From an uncultured Chloroflexota bacterium (GTDB lineage: Bacteria; Chloroflexota; Anaerolineae; B4-G1; DUEL01), in assembly GCA_937138275.1 (NCBI GenBank), contig CAKZOY010000223.1, forward strand, positions 1-5,351: a stretch of DNA of 5,351 nt, in the 5' to 3' direction. Positions within the stretch are counted from its first letter, which is position 1, and every line of letters starts with the position of its first letter. A model generated the notes under the pieces. The model made no database searches, had not been told where the DNA came from, and saw only the letters and a list, made by a program, of their open reading frames with translations. A program made the position numbers and the translations under genes. Below, one piece after another: positions 5,260 through 5,351 of the stretch.

Positions 5260-5351
5260 ATGGGCCGCAAGAAGCAAATGGACACCAGTATGTACTATTG
5301 CCCTTACACCGATTGCTCCAATTACGGGAAAACCGGGCCGGACAACCAGAT
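5260..5351 (+). CDS. Start of a probable transposase with an N-terminal zinc-binding motif (partial)
   Basis: Only the first 30 codons are inside the window; the frame is open to the last base. AGGAGAAGG (5245-5253) lies six bases before the ATG. The N-terminus is basic (RKK at 3-5) and then has YYCPYTDCSNYGKTG (12-26), with C14 and C19 as the first half of a likely zinc finger. This CP-x3-C-x2-YG pattern is familiar from the N-terminal domain of bacterial insertion-sequence transposases, including IS1-like ones, where a second cysteine pair follows about 20-30 residues later. That second pair and the catalytic domain are outside the window, so another small zinc-finger protein is possible. 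Confidence 0.6.
   Translation, partial: MGRKKQMDTSMYYCPYTDCSNYGKTGPDNQ

Larger units (their letters stand above)
5173..5351 (+). mobile_element. Probable left part of an insertion sequence, truncated by the window end
   Basis: A gene starting like a transposase, with its own promoter, begins 87 bases after the VWA gene. The sequence becomes AT-rich exactly here, unlike the flanks, and the VWA gene has no terminator before it. I cannot locate the element's end or a target duplication, because the right end is outside the window, so the left boundary given is only the first base after the VWA stop codon. Confidence 0.35.

Noticed and set aside
1..5351. A CRISPR array or defence cassette
   Set aside because: No regularly spaced direct repeats occur and none of the proteins has a nuclease or other effector domain.

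Overview
The window carries three complete protein genes, all on the plus strand, the first codons of a fourth, and two non-coding stretches with clear transcription signals. The organism cannot be named from this sequence. GC-rich codons, Pro/Ser/Thr-rich extracellular linkers, strong Shine-Dalgarno sites and the mix of zinc-ribbon, kinase-like, PP2C, FHA and VWA domains suggest a Gram-positive-like or monoderm-type bacterium, with Chloroflexota (Anaerolineae or a relative) the best guess. That placement is inference.

Layout. Bases 1-271 contain a sigma70-type promoter, a structured stretch of about 130 bases ending in a strong plus-strand intrinsic terminator, and a second promoter and terminator pair facing the other way over the same DNA. 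Bases 272-1129 encode a membrane-anchored FHA protein. Bases 1126-2862, overlapping it by ATGA, encode a soluble zinc-ribbon / degenerate-kinase / PP2C phosphatase. Bases 2863-3207 hold GC-rich hairpins, a likely terminator, a near-consensus promoter and a leader of about 130 bases. Bases 3208-5172 encode a secreted-and-anchored VWA protein with a cytoplasmic FHA domain. Bases 5173-5351 hold a promoter with an overlapping inverted repeat and the start of a probable transposase gene, so a mobile element probably begins just after the third gene.

How the genes may work together. FHA domains bind phosphothreonine and PP2C enzymes remove it, so the three full genes look like the reading and erasing parts of a Ser/Thr phosphorylation circuit at the membrane. 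Both FHA proteins are predicted to put the FHA domain in the cytoplasm and a non-enzymatic region outside: a disordered P/S/T stalk in one, VWA plus an Ig-like sandwich in the other. No active kinase is visible. The only kinase-like segment, in the phosphatase, lacks the catalytic motifs. The least ordinary parts are this pseudokinase-PP2C fusion with a second zinc ribbon inserted in its N-lobe, and the two-way transcribed structured element ahead of the first gene.
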